NCBI GenBank assembly: GCA_022393335.1
Contig: JAJEKB010001071.1
Span: 1-64,000, forward strand
DNA length: 64,000 bases
Direction: 5' to 3'
Source of the DNA: Macrotrachela quadricornifera
Taxonomy: Eukaryota; Rotifera; Eurotatoria; Philodinida; Philodinidae
Part shown: positions 23,248 through 36,090 of the stretch, in pieces
How positions within the stretch are numbered: the first letter of the stretch is position 1
How the letters are laid out: each line of letters opens with the position of its first letter
Notes under the pieces: model-generated
The model's input: the letters and a program-made list of their open reading frames with translations, nothing else
What the model was told of the DNA's origin: nothing
Database searches by the model: none
Position numbers and translations under genes: made by a program

Positions 23248-24119
23248 ATGAGTGAACCATCAATTGAAACTGATCATACATCATCAACAAATATTGATGA
23301 TAATATGAGTGTTATGGTACAAGATTCATCTGATACAACAGTTACTACTCAAACAAGTACATCATGGCATTCAGTTGTATCTGATATACATATAAATAAT
23401 AATTTATTTATTCGTTCACATTCAATAAATATTTGGTTAAAAATATGTTTAATTGAACCAGATATTCGATTAACTACAGCTCAAGAATGGAAATTACGTA
23501 CTTGTATAAGACGTTTTCTTTCTTTATGTAATCTTCCACTTAAAATATCTTGTGTAAAAACAAAAGAATATATTTTAAAATCAAATGAAAATGAATCAAT
23601 AACATTTATTGATCAGGTTGATTTTTATTATTTAAAATAGATTTTAAATAAAAAAAAAATTTTTTTTCAATGTTAATCAAGGAACAACAATCATTATCAA
23701 TAATAGAGTCTTCATTACCTATAGTGATTAATCAACCATGGTTATGTCAAGGACAAATATATTATGATGAAATACAACAATTAGGTTTATATTTACATAT
23801 TTTGTCTATTCCTGATATAAATAATCGATTATTAGAAGTAAAATTATTTGAATGTTATTCAAAAAATTCATTAAATAAAACAATTATTCATATTTCACTT
23901 ATTAAATTACCTAAATTTATATTTCATATATCATCTAATTTACTTAAATTAAGTTTAAGAAGTTTAAATTCATTACTTGAATTACAATTTCCAACAAGAG
24001 AAAATGAATCTATACAAGGAAATTATTATAAATGGAATGAAAATAAAAATGAACATATTAGATATAATATTACTGTTGATGTTGATCAAAGTTTAATTAA
24101 TGAATTTAATACTATATAA
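23248..24119 (+). CDS. Unrecognised two-exon protein
   Basis: Exons 23248-23616 and 23682-24119, joined at CAG|gttgat...tcaag|GAA, give 268 aa. An internal stop inside the 65-nt intron separates the two parts if it is not spliced. The first ~45 residues are Ser/Thr/Asp-rich and probably disordered. The rest looks like a folded globular domain with alternating hydrophobic strands (SINIWLKICLIEPDIRL, LRTCIRRFLSLCNLPLKISC, GLYLHILSIPD). No signal peptide, membrane segment or catalytic motif is evident. Codon use matches neighbouring genes. It is divergent from hexokinase and convergent with the BRO1 gene. No function is assigned. Confidence 0.75.
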
Positions 24120-24776
24120 ATAATTCGATTAAATTGAAAAATATTTATGAGAAATATTATTCAGTTATTAATATAGTTAATCTACATATAAAATAAATGC
24201 TTGAAAATAAACATTCTGATATGTTTAATATTTTTCATAGCATTGAGAAAAATATCGATTAAATACCATACATATTTTTAAGCTAGAAGAAAAAAATGTT
24301 ACTGTCTCAATCACTATTTATGTGGGAAAATTTTTTATTTTAATAAAAGAATCAAAAATTTCTTTTTTGTTATTTTTAGCTTAATGTAATTCTTATCATT
24401 CAAGATAAAATTTTTCTCTATTAATTAGTAATCAAGAAGTTAATGATAGATTAAATCAAATTTGTCATTAAATGATGATGATAGGATATTATTACATTAA
24501 AGTTGGTAAATGATAAAGTTTCGACACTGTTTTTTTGAATAATTCGAGAATGTAAATCGTTAGAGATTTGTAGTTTTTTACTAATTGAAAGAAAAATTTC
24601 ATCAAAATTCAATAAAAATCATTTTTTTTATAAAATAGAAAATAAGTTATATTAAATGTTATTATATTGTTTTTAATAATATAAGATTAAATATATATTT
24701 ATAAATGAATCATTCAACTGAAAAAGAAAAAAGAAAGAGATAAGAATAAAATTTTATAATAGACTATGTTTAATAT
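24120..24776. other. Convergent intergenic region
   Basis: 657 bp of AT-rich sequence between the stops of the orphan gene and the BRO1 gene. No frame, repeat or RNA gene is seen. Confidence 0.5.
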
Positions 24777-27700
24777 TTAGTGATTTGTCATTGAGTTAAT
24801 TGATAAATTAGCAAAAGAAGATGTAGGAATATATTGTGTAAATTGATTTTGATCATAATTATTGTTATTAATTAATGTTGATGGAATTTGTGTTTGATTT
24901 AATCCAAATGAACCATTTGAATGATAAATATCCTGAGGATTTATAATTGATGATGGAATTATTGTTTGTTGAGTTTTTGGAATGTCATATGCACCAACTG
25001 GTTGTGGACGATATGGATCAAATTTAGTTGGTAATGGTGGTAAAGATTGTTGAATATTACAATTAGGAATACTAAAATTTTGACATTCATATATGGACGG
25101 ATTTTGTAAACCTGAATATTGTGTTGATGATTGAGGTAATTGATGATGTATTGGTTGTTGATAAACAGTTTGTTGAGGTTGAAATGATTGTGAAGAATAG
25201 TATTGTTGTTGAGAAAATGATTGAGCTGTAGGAAGATGATTATAAATCATTTGAGATTGATTAGTAAAATTTTGAGCAAATGAAATTGAATTTTGATCAA
25301 GTGATTGTGATTGATTATATATTGATTGTTGATATGGTATTGTATGTTGAGGTGAAAAAGATGATGATGATGATGGTGGTGGTGGTGCAAAAGGCATTGA
25401 TGATTGTCCTTGATAATTATGATGTGAATTAAAATTTGGTAAAGATGTATAAGTTTGTCCAGTCATATTTGGAATATTTGAAGGTAGAAGAGGACCAGTT
25501 GATGGTACTCTGTCAGTATAAAAATTATTACTACTGTTTATATTTGACACTGGTGATGGTATATACATATTTTCTTCAATTTTTGTTGATGATCGATTTG
25601 CTATTGAACCCCATGTATCAGGTTTCATGGCAGCTAGATAATCTTTAAGACGTGGACGATCAGAAATAGTTGATGAATCTGTATTTTGATTCGATATGTT
25701 ATATTGATATGGTAATTGATGATTTAATAATGGTTTAGATTGTTGTTGAGATTGTAATGTAGTAAGACGTTCATTTAATGATTTTATTTTTTCATTTTGC
25801 TAAAGAAGAAAAAGAAACAAAAATATAATTAAAAATATATCGAAGATTTATTACTTTTTTATAAAATTCAATTCCTTCATTTGCTTTTGATAAAGTAATA
25901 TCAAATGATTTAAATGAATTAATATAATCTTGAATTAATCGATGACGACTAATATAAAATTAAAAAAAAATATTAAATATACATATATATATATAAGCTA
26001 ATTGCAAGTTTATTGTACTGTTCTATAAGAAAAAATTTTCGATTTTATTACATTAGAATGCAAATATTTTTTTACTAATGGGCAAATTTTAGACATCTAT
26101 CGTTATGAAATAAAGCATACAAGTTCTACAAAGTATAATTTGACCAACAAATTAACGAAGAAGATTTACATGATGAAGTTGAAGTTATATCATTTTTTAT
26201 ACCAACGTTAGAGAACAGCAATAATCGGGAGAATTCGATTTTTACCTACGAAGTCATTTTTTCATTTAAATGATATATCAATATGTATAAGACATACATA
26301 AAGAACTAATTCAGTTCAAAATATAGAGCTATTATGGAAATATATTAATTCAAAAATGAAGTTTCTATGGTGACTTTTCAAATATTTTGTTTTTGGATCA
26401 ATGATGTAGAATCTTCCGAATCTTCCTTGGGATAAGAATAAAATTACGGAAAATATATATATATGAATATGGATACGTTGGATAAAATCAAAGGTATATA
26501 TATACGAATATTCGGAAACAACCAAGATGATGTATATGACAGACGGAGGAAAAGTTCTAATCCAAAGTATTGCAAATGTGCCGCATGAACGATTAATTTT
26601 CCTTCAGAGGAATTCATTGATAGTTTTCTCATCTTTTTTTAACGATTTTATCTTGTTTTTATTAACTTTCATTCTATACTATTCTGACTATTTTCCCACG
26701 AATGGTTCACTCTTGGAATTATTTTTTAATTTCCTGTGACACAAAATCGAACAATGACTATACGTCTGATGTTCGGAAAAATCTACAAAATTCTAATGAA
26801 ACCATCCGTTAGTCTTATAGTGTAGTTCAAAAGTCATTCTACCGAAAAACAAAATTGACTATCTCCATTACGATTTGAGCAAACCTATTGATTCTTTCAT
26901 TAATGATAGAGGTATATCCAAACTTTATTGTCATAAGGATATACCTAGAGAGAGCCATTGTTTGTTTTCCTATCTGTGGAAAAGTAAAATGTTTTTATTG
27001 AAGTCAATAATACTACTTAACAAAGGATCCTCCTAGATATATCTTTGTGGATATAGAGTTTGTGCATATCTGTATTACTCTTTAAAAAAAATCAATTTGT
27101 TTGCTTGAGCCGTAATGAAGATATTTAATTTTTTTTCGATAAGGTGACTTTCGGGCTACTTTAAAATTCAAATGATGAGGGAATAGATCAATTATACATC
27201 ATTTTCTATTAATAGATAACAGTAAAAATCAATATTTTTAATCTTCTTTATCTAATATTTTGAGACTAGATTGAGATAAAGTAACAATTAACTCCTATAT
27301 ATCTTTACGTTTCAAATGTAGTTGCAATATTTGTTCGTATATCTGCAATATCTGCATTGGCATCTGTTAATAATTGTAAAATATTATCTTGTGCTAAACA
27401 ATTTTGTTTAATAATATTAGTAAGTTCTTCATGCTTTTTAATTTGTTGAGTAAATAAATTCTAAAAATGGAAAATTTAAGAAAATAAAACAATCATTTTT
27501 TTTTTGTTTGTTTTATATTACTTTATAATTTTCTTGTCGTTGCATAAGAACAAGTTTTGTTATATCATCATCTTGAATTTTTTGACGAAAATCATTGATT
27601 AATGTTTCACGTTGTTTTTTCATTGTTTCAATTTTTTCATTTAATAATCCAAGATTTGCAAATTTTGGTTTGTTTATTTCATCTTAATTAAAAATAAAAA

Positions 27701-30700
27701 TAAAAAAATGAAATTAATCTTTTTATTTTATAAATACCATCAAATTCAGTTATATTTGGTAAAGTTTTTTCTAATTGTTCAATTGGTAAATTAAGAATTT
27801 TTATATGTTCATTTATTGTTGTTATATATTGATGTAATTCAATATTACTTTCATTTGCTTGTAATATCATATTATGAATAGTTTTACAATTATTTTTTAA
27901 ATCTTGAAATTCTTTATTTAATTTTATTGAATCAGTATTTTCTTCAACTATTTTAAGAGATTGTTCCAATTCATTAATCTCTTTAGTTATGTCATCATGT
28001 TGATTATTAAGTTCTACATAATACGAAAAAAATTAAATTTTATTTTATGTTGAATTAAAAGATTTAACTTATAAGCAAAATATTAATCTGCTCCGATGGT
28101 TGACATTTGAATGTTATTTAGAAGTACTTATAGTATAAGTTAAACGGAAATATACGACATCAAGTTTGTCTCAATGCACTTCGTTGATCGTGATTGCTTC
28201 TCTCTATCATCATGTTTCCTATTCGAATTTTTGTCTTTTTCAATGAATAAACCAGCATACGTTTTCTTGGGTACTCATTCATTTTAATAGTAAAAGAACT
28301 CGAATTTATTAAGCCTATTTCTAATATTATTAATTTACATACGTTGCATAGTTGAAACTAAATCTTTCGACATATTTTGACGAGTAGTAAGAATAGCACA
28401 ACAATCAAGTAATTCACGTGGTAAACGAAGATATTCATTATTTAATGGAACACGATCCAATTGTAAACAAGTCATAAAAGTTCTTAAAATAAATAAATAT
28501 AACATATAAATAATATTTAATTAATTTTATTTTTCTTACTCAAGTTCTCGATTTTTATTTTCTGTTAATTCTATTATTTCACGTAAAAGTTTTGCTTTTT
28601 CTTCACTATATTCCGATGTAGCTAAATGTGTATCCTAAAATATGAAATTTATATGAAATTTTTTATTTAAATATGATATATATAATTTTACCATTGGTAC
28701 TAATTTTTGAAAAATATCCGGTCCAGATACATCTGGATTATGACAATCAAATGGTAATGGTTTAGCTACGATCGCTCCTTTAATGAATATAAATACGAAA
28801 ATTTTTGTTTTTATTAATAATTCAATATAACTACCTTGTATAGCTGGTAAACTCGATAATGTTGGTACTTTTTCAAAATAAACATTATCATTATCACGTT
28901 TAATTGTTTTATATCTATTTGAAATAATTAAATCATTTTTTTTTATTAAAAAAAAAAACAATTTGTTTTCACTTACTTTCCTGTTATAATATCATTAGTA
29001 AATGTATGTGCATCTTTATATATAGCTGTTTTATCTGTTGAAATTTTTTCAGCATTTTTCCAACCATCTTTAAGTCGTTCAACAGCATTTTCAAAATAAC
29101 AAACAGTTTCACCATATTTTTTATTTTCTTCAGATATTAAACCACAACAATAATATGTTATTGAAAGATAATATGATAATTTATATGTTAAAGCAACACG
29201 CCATTCCTTTTTAAAATAAAAAAATCAAATACAAATTTATACTTGTCTATTATATATGATTTTAAATAATGAAAATTCTTGTTTGAATCACTAGTAAATC
29301 ATGCGATGTGAATGTATTATGAAAAACATCTAAACCTAATCAAAAATTCATTAAATCCCTGCAGTTTTACCGTAAAATCACTGATGCATTAGTAGATTCG
29401 AAGTCTTCTATTATGCTCCTAGAAAAAGTCATGTTTTGTGATAGTCTTAAGGATAATTTTTAATTTTTATGCCCTTTTAGTTCAATACACCATTAGTAAA
29501 ATGAGAATTTAATCTATTTGACCTATGCTCATATTATGGAAAAGAAAATGATAATATTACAGTTAGGCTATTTGTAAAATGAGTGACTATATATTCACGT
29601 TTATTAGAATTTTATGAGTAATTAAATTAAAATTTTATCTAGGCTATAATAAGTTTCAAATTCATAGAACATGAGCGGGACTATGAAAAAGTATCAACAT
29701 ACTTATGAGAAAATCAAATATTTTGATATCTGTAACATAGGTCTTATAGAAAAATATTCCATTTTCTCATAAGTATGGAGATACTTTTCCATAGTCACGC
29801 TTGTGTTCTATGAATTTAAAAATTATAATAAACGTGAGTATTTAATTACTTATTTTGCACATTTTACAAATAGTCTTTGTTTGAAAGTTTTTAATCAAAA
29901 AATGACTTCTAGAACTTTTGTATCGGATTTTTTCTATAAAATTTGATTAGCCTTATCCAATTATTATTAAAACAAAACATCAAAAATAAAAATCTGCTTA
30001 AATTTTGAATTTCCTGCACCTTATCAAATTCTTAATTTAATATAAACGTCTATTAAGAAATAATTTATAGAAGGAAACCATTAGGTACAAGTCAGAATTC
30101 ACCCTCATGCAAATGAATTATATTTTATAAAACATGGCTCAATGCACATTCTCAAAGATATGTTCTTTTGTCCGAGTACAAATGCGTTCTTCTGTAATAA
30201 TAATCCGTCTGAATGTCTGAAAGAAATTGCGTAGATGTTAACGAGATTTTAAGTAAAAGACAAGAAGATTTTACTTAATATATTCTTATTTCAAAAAGAT
30301 CTTTTCATATATGTCATGTTAATTAATTTCTATAGAAAACTTAAAACAATTCTTCAAAACATAATAAAACGAAGCAATAAAATGTCTTTAAGATATTTTC
30401 AATAGAACATACTCGATATTTTTTTGATACAATTGAACTAATTCCTGGTTTCATAAGATTAATCAATGCTGTTTGATAATATTCAGATATTTGCATTGCT
30501 ATATGAGCATTAACTGATGGTGGTCGTTGATCTAATAATGATTTTTCAAGTACAGCTTCATGTGCTTGTGCCTTTAAAAATTTTTTCATATAAATATAAT
30601 TAAAAAAGAAAAAAAAAACTTCGTTACTAAAAGTATATCAACTTGACATGTTAATAATTCTGGAGTAAAATCAATTGAATATGGTGTATCTTGATCACGT

Positions 30701-31393
30701 AATTTTTCAAAACATGCAGCTGCATATCGAAAATATGTACAAGCATTTTTCATACTCTAAAAATTATTAAAAAAAAAACAAAATAAATTTCAATATTATT
30801 CTTAAATATACTTCATGTGTTTTTCGTAATTCATTTGCACCTAATTTTGAATACATTGCTCCAATATTATATAAAATACAAGCTTGTTCAAATCTTATAT
30901 CATTATATGTATTATCTTCTTTTTGAAAACCATCTTCCCAAGTAAATCGAACAGAACATTCACCACCTGGTAACATTGGAAAACGATTACGTAATAATTG
31001 TAATTGACAATAATAACGTTTAAGACATTGTATACCAGATTCATCAAATGAACAATTAATTGCATTCTTAAATTAAAATATAAAACAAAAAATATTTATT
31101 TTATTTAAATTAATTTACTTGTCGAAGACGATTTATTTGTTCACATTCATTTGAAAAATTTTCACCATTTTCTTGATAATTAAGAGTAATATACTAAATA
31201 AAAATTCCTTTTTTTTTTTATTTTTAAATTAAATTAAATTTTTTATTTACATTTGAAATTTTTTCACATAAATTAACTGATTCAATCGATAATTTTAAAT
31301 CGAAATTTAATACAGGAAGACGTGGACAACCTTTATTATTTAAAATACAAAAATAAATAAATAATTTTATTCTTAACATTTACCTTCCACCAT
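24777..31393 (-). CDS. PTPN23: BRO1/V-domain endosomal protein, HD-PTP-like, lacking the phosphatase domain
   Basis: HD-PTP works with ESCRT-0/-III in sorting receptors into multivesicular bodies. Sixteen exons give 1014 aa: 31384-31393, 31251-31330, 31119-31193, 30812-31066, 30628-30756, 30413-30571, 28977-29206, 28835-28914, 28692-28777, 28540-28634, 28343-28482, 27738-28013, 27522-27682, 27309-27460, 25855-25948, 24777-25799. Residues 1-370 form a BRO1 domain (YEQACILYN-type motif RFEQACILYNIGAMYSKLGA; AQAHEAVLEKS; KRDNDNVYFEKVP). GPDIFQKLVPM followed by YSEEKAKLLREI is characteristic of HD-PTP and differs from ALIX. A helical V domain runs to ~675. The rest is a Gln/Ser/Pro/Tyr-rich tail ending SINSMTNH. 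The usual tyrosine-phosphatase domain is absent. The first exon encodes only MVE plus one base. Introns 25949-27308 and 29207-30412 are long; the latter holds a foldback element. Confidence 0.9.
29569..29873. mobile_element. Foldback MITE in HD-PTP intron 6
   Basis: Inverted repeat with ends CTATTTGTAAAATG / CATTTTACAAATAG. Inner paired words are TTCACGTTTATTA / AATAAACGTGAG, TTCATAGAACATGAGCG / CGCTTGTGTTCTATGAA and CATACTTATGAGAAAAT / ATTTTCTCATAAGTATG. The left arm carries an insertion of about 40 nt. The loop is only about 45 nt. There is no coding capacity, and the ends differ from the family A elements. Confidence 0.7.
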
Positions 31394-33801
31394 ATTGATA
31401 CGAGAAGAAAAATAAATATAAATGAATGAATCTTCTTTCTATATAAATTCTATTTAATAAGAGAAAAAGTAAGACGTAGTTTGGATAACTAAAAAAGAGG
31501 AAAAAAGAAAAGATAATGACTAGTGGTTGGTTGATTTTATATAGAATGAAGAATGGCGGAAATAGATGAGTCATTTTTTATTTCTTCCAGAAATCTTTTA
31601 ATATTAAGAATATAGAGAAAAGAAAAAAAGAAACTAAACTAAATTACGCATTAATATTATTTTTATTTTAGTATAATAATAATTATATCAAAGAACTTTA
31701 CCTATTTTATATATAAAATTATATCATTAGTACTAATTTGTTATTTGAGAATTTTGTTTTTTTTATCAAATTAAATTAGTTCAATTTTAGTCTTATCAGA
31801 ATTCATTTTGCTTCGTTTTTTTTTCTTCTTTGTGTTAAAAATAGCTTCATCGAATTTAAAACTCATTCATTATTCAAAAATGTTCCTTATTAAAAGTCTT
31901 ATTATAATTTTTAAAAAGAAATATAAAATACGCAATTTAATTTTATATATCAAATAAATATAATCTATGATTTAATAAATAAAAATATATTTCTTTAATC
32001 AAATATTTTTCTTATTTCCCTTGATAGAAAAACATAAACATACTCAAAAAGATCGTCTTAATCAAGAATATTAAGTATTAAGAAATAATTTAACAACAAA
32101 TATGAGCATGTTTATCATACTTTTCTTTAACACAATAAACAACCATTCTACTTTTGAAGATATAATGAAAAAGGGCAGAATGTACCTGGCAGAAGAGATT
32201 AATCTACTTTGAAAGGGCATTATTATAAAGAACCTTAAGAATTTAAATCCGAAAACATGTAAGGTTACTTATATCATTTTTATGAAAAACTTTGAGTTTT
32301 TTTAGTTATATAGAGCAAACATGATCTTTAAAATACACGCTTGAAAAGAGAGCACATAAAATTATATTAAATGAAGCATTATGAATGTAGATAAAAAAAA
32401 ACCCAGTTTTCTATTAGTTGTAATAATATGAATTGAATCTACTATATGAAAATAAGACGCTTTGAGGTTATCAAGTATTTGACAGGTAGATGAGTCTAAT
32501 GCTTCTCTCTATAACTAAAAACAAGTGACTTGTTGCTAGCGTAAATTAACTAATCTTGTTGAAGATTATATTTTTCTTCAAACTATTAATTAGTTTCGTC
32601 TCGGATTCACATACTTTATCGCCTCAAAGTACGTCATTTTGTAGAGAATATTCTATTCTATCAGATTATATAATGTTTCAAAAACTATCACAAATAGTAG
32701 ATTCAAGTCATATTACTACAATATTAGAGTAAATAAAAAAAAACTATTACAGTCAATGGAATTACTGTTTTTATCTACATTCAAAATGCTTCATTCAATC
32801 TAATTTTGTGAAAACTATATAAGTAATTCCATATATTTTCGGATTTAGATTTTCAATAATGTTTCTAAAAGCAGAATCGTTGATTATTATATTAAAAAAA
32901 AACATACTCATATTTTATTTGTTATTAACTTTTCTTCCGTCGGGGTATAAAAGAACATTTTATTCATGACACAAAAACTAGAACTTAGATAGTCAATCTA
33001 AATGCACTAGATGACTATAAATTTTACCTAGCTATGTTAATTCTTATCATCAAAAGAGACAATATTATTGTTGAATTTGTTCTCATCATTTTATTATCAA
33101 GATTGACCTTATGTAAAGATTAGTAAATGTCATATTCCATTTATCTCATTAGATTATTCTTGCAGAAATTTTATTTTATTCAACTTATTTTTCTTTTTCT
33201 TTTTTTTCTCGATTTATTCAGATTTTTTACTCTTATTAACAATACTCCCTTCGCTTTTTTTTTTGACCATATCTAATTCTCGAAAAGGATAAAATCGATC
33301 AAACTAGGAAAAGTCATATATTCAAGAGAAAAACAAATTTAAAAATGTTTATCATAGTTGAGGAGATTATCCTTATGATTTCCTATAAAAAATATATCGA
33401 AGAAAAATCATCATAAAAATATTAACTAGGTACTTCAATTCTTTCGACAGTCATCTAATGATCACACAATTCGAAAGAGATTTTATTATATATCGAACAT
33501 ATTCTTTCAAGTATAAATATCTATCTTGGCACCTTATTAACATTCACACAGTTAGCACTTTATTATCGATATTTAAAGAATGTATTTTTTTTATGAATCA
33601 ACTATATCTTATGATGATTATGTCATAACTATACATAGATCGAAGAAGAAGTCGGTTTATTTTTTCTGATGACATCATATATCTATTTCTTTTTATTTAT
33701 TATATTATATAGACAGAAAAAAAAACGAAAGAATTTTATACAAAAAAGAAAAACACCGGTATGATAGTAAAAAAAAACACAAATATTTGAAAAGATTTAT
33801 T
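31394..33801. other. Intergenic region upstream of the BRO1 gene
   Basis: 2.4 kb with no supportable gene. The first few hundred bases must carry the BRO1-gene promoter. The foldback element 32244-32857 occupies the middle; the rest is AT-rich unique-looking sequence. Confidence 0.5.
32244..32857. mobile_element. Foldback element, ~610 bp
   Basis: Outer arms AATTTAAATCCGAAAACATG / ATATTTTCGGATTTAGATTT. Inner paired words are GAAGCATTATGAATGTAGAT / ATCTACATTCAAAATGCTTC, ATATGAATTGAATCTACTAT / ATAGTAGATTCAAGTCATAT and GACGCTTTGAGG / CCTCAAAGTACGTC. The palindrome therefore covers nearly the whole unit with an AT-rich centre. No open frame and no obvious target-site duplication. Confidence 0.65.
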
Positions 33802-34308
33802 CTATGAAATAAATTCATTTTCATAAATATGTTGATCATCTTGAGGTAAAGCAATCCATTGTAATGTTTCACCACCAAAAATAAATGGAGATCTATTATC
33901 TGAGTAATTACTTTTAATAGATTCATTATTTGTTTTTGTTTTTATTGTTCGTATATTTTTTAATATTTTTGTTAATTTTTTAAATGTAAAAAAACATGTT
34001 GATGATGATGGTGTTGTTTGATTATTAATAATTTGTTCATATTCTTTTTGAATATTTTCAACATTATTAAGTATTTGTTCGATTGTATAATTTTTTTTAT
34101 TTTTTAATGATGAAGTATTATCTATTTGATTTTTAATAATTTTTGATTGTCGTAAAGAATAATTTTTTGTATCAAATAAATGATTATAAATATGTTCAGA
34201 ATTATTTAAAGATATTGGTGATGATGTTTTAATCATATTTTTTGGAGATATATTAACATAAATATCCACAGCAGTTGAATGATGATTATCGATACGTACA
34301 TGAATCAT
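33802..34308 (-). CDS. Single-exon orphan protein, 168 aa
   Basis: Not recognised. An uninterrupted 168-aa frame with codon use like the spliced genes and an AATAAA directly after the stop. Sequence features: a Ser/Asn-rich N-terminal third, a predicted helix TIEQILNNVENIQKEYEQII (about 85-104), a basic stretch (KKLTKILKNIRTIKTKT), and a compact C-terminus with GGETLQWIALPQDD. There is no signal peptide or membrane segment. Length and composition make chance unlikely, but no relative is known to me. It could also be one exon of a larger gene. Confidence 0.55.
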   Translation of the reverse strand: MIHVRIDNHHSTAVDIYVNISPKNMIKTSSPISLNNSEHIYNHLFDTKNYSLRQSKIIKNQIDNTSSLKNKKNYTIEQILNNVENIQKEYEQIINNQTTPSSSTCFFTFKKLTKILKNIRTIKTKTNNESIKSNYSDNRSPFIFGGETLQWIALPQDDQHIYENEFIS

Positions 34309-36090
34309 TTTTTTTTATATAGAATGAATGAATGTGTGTAAGACAGGTGTGTGTATATATTCTATTCTATCGATTGACATAATTGGAGAAAGGAGGAAGG
34401 AAGAGAAAGAAAGAATTCATCGTCAGATGCTCAACTAATTTCATTTTTATTCGTCCATCATTTAGAAAAGAAAAAGGTGTCATAACGAGCAAGTGAGAAG
34501 ACAACTAAACATTACGATGATGTACCATGCATAGCAAGCAGATGGACATATTCGTTGAAAAAAAAAAATCTAACTATCTTTTGTTTTTCTTCTGTATATC
34601 ATCCGGTTTCTCATAATAACACATTTGAATAGGAAATAATCGTCTAGTAATTATTGACATACGAAAAAGAAAAGAATTTTTTAACATGAATTTTCACACA
34701 ATAATCTTTCCTGGTGATGTATATAAGAGTTAATTGAGTTTTATTCTCAAAGGAATAAAAAGGTGATAAAAAGTAACTGTGTATATATATGTGAAAAAGA
34801 AATTGATTGGAAATTATGAAATGTATAGATTTTTGTTTGTATTTTAATAGTTGGTTCTTATTTTTATGCTTTAGATAATCGATCTCATTTGTATTTGATT
34901 ATTTCTCGTTTTTTTTTCTCACCTGCTATTGTAAAGATGAAAGAAGCAGGAAATAATTGGTTAAAGCAGATGTACAAGCTTTCGATTAGATAAAATGGTT
35001 TATAGTTGAAATATATATAGAATGAGAAAAAAGAAATTTATATTTTAATATAAACTTATTTTCTCATCTTTGATTAAATATATAAACATTGATTTATTTT
35101 AAATTTATTTAAGAATAATATAATGAAAAAGAATAAATAGTTAGATTAATTTGTCTTTTTGAATAATATATATTATGTTTCACAGCAATCAACAATAAAT
35201 GCAGCTAAAGTAATTAATATAGTTGATAATACAGCAATCACAGCAACCATTATAACTATAATAGTCATTAAAGTTTCTATGGTTAACATAAGAATAATTG
35301 GTATGTTTTTTTTTGTTTTGAAAGATGTTTTCTTATCTCTATAATGCCGTTTTTCTTATTAAAATTTGTTTGTTTGCCAGTAGGTTTATACAATGATAAA
35401 CATATGAAACAAATCAGAAATGAGAAAGATAGAGATTATCTTATGCAGTGTTATCGAACTAATATAACAATCCATATGGTATTGTGTTTCTTGGATAATT
35501 TAGAATAGATCTCTTCGTGATCATATATTTCATTATGTACTTAGTATATTGTATTTAAAAAGTAAAATATATCACAAGATGCAGCGTGAAAAGTGTTACA
35601 ATTTATGAAGAATAAATTATTTTAAAAAAAAATTAATTCATCATGTACTAAAAAAATATCGTTTTCGTACGATTGAAACTTGATTGTTCATAATTTTTGT
35701 TTATTTTAAAAAAAAAAACAAAAAGTACGATGTTAAAATAAGCGGTTTTGTGTAACTTGTAGTTATTTTTATGCAATAAATTAAGTGAATAAAAAGTGAA
35801 ATACAAATTGTTTATCATCATCAGCTAATCGATGGATAGTTCCGAACGAAAATTTCACTAGTATATTGAATTGATCTCATAACTTCTTGCATCTTGTAAT
35901 TGAATGTGATGAAAAGTTTGGATTTGGTGTTATTTTTTACTATAGATGTTGCAGTAGTACTTGATGATCAGTGTGAATTTTATCTTATATACACATAAGT
36001 ACGCAATAATAATTAATGATACTTTAAATACAGTCTTCATACCGATCTGCTAATATAAGATATATAGTAATTAAATCACACGTTCTACTA
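34309..36090. other. Intergenic region with possible micropeptide frame
   Basis: Mostly AT-rich non-coding DNA upstream of the orphan gene. It includes the short frame at 35173-35289 and one degenerate family A foldback copy at about 35553-35776 (AGATGCAGCGTGAAAAGTG on the left; a diverged right arm AAAATAAGCGGTTTTGTGTA). Confidence 0.45.
35173..35289 (-). CDS. Possible single-pass membrane micropeptide, 38 aa
   Basis: An ATG-to-stop frame reading MLTIETLMTIIVIMV, then a long run of Ile/Val/Ala/Leu/Thr, ending AAFIVDCCET. The translation is one clean transmembrane helix of about 25 residues followed by an acidic tail with a Cys pair. A CATAG acceptor-like sequence just upstream means it could also be a 3' exon of a small gene. 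AT-rich DNA can generate hydrophobic frames by chance, so this is tentative. Confidence 0.25.
   Translation of the reverse strand: MLTIETLMTIIVIMVAVIAVLSTILITLAAFIVDCCET

Noticed and set aside
26316..26739. Overlapping frames on both strands within an HD-PTP intron
   Set aside because: Low-complexity hydrophobic translations from AT-rich DNA; no splice continuity with the host gene.
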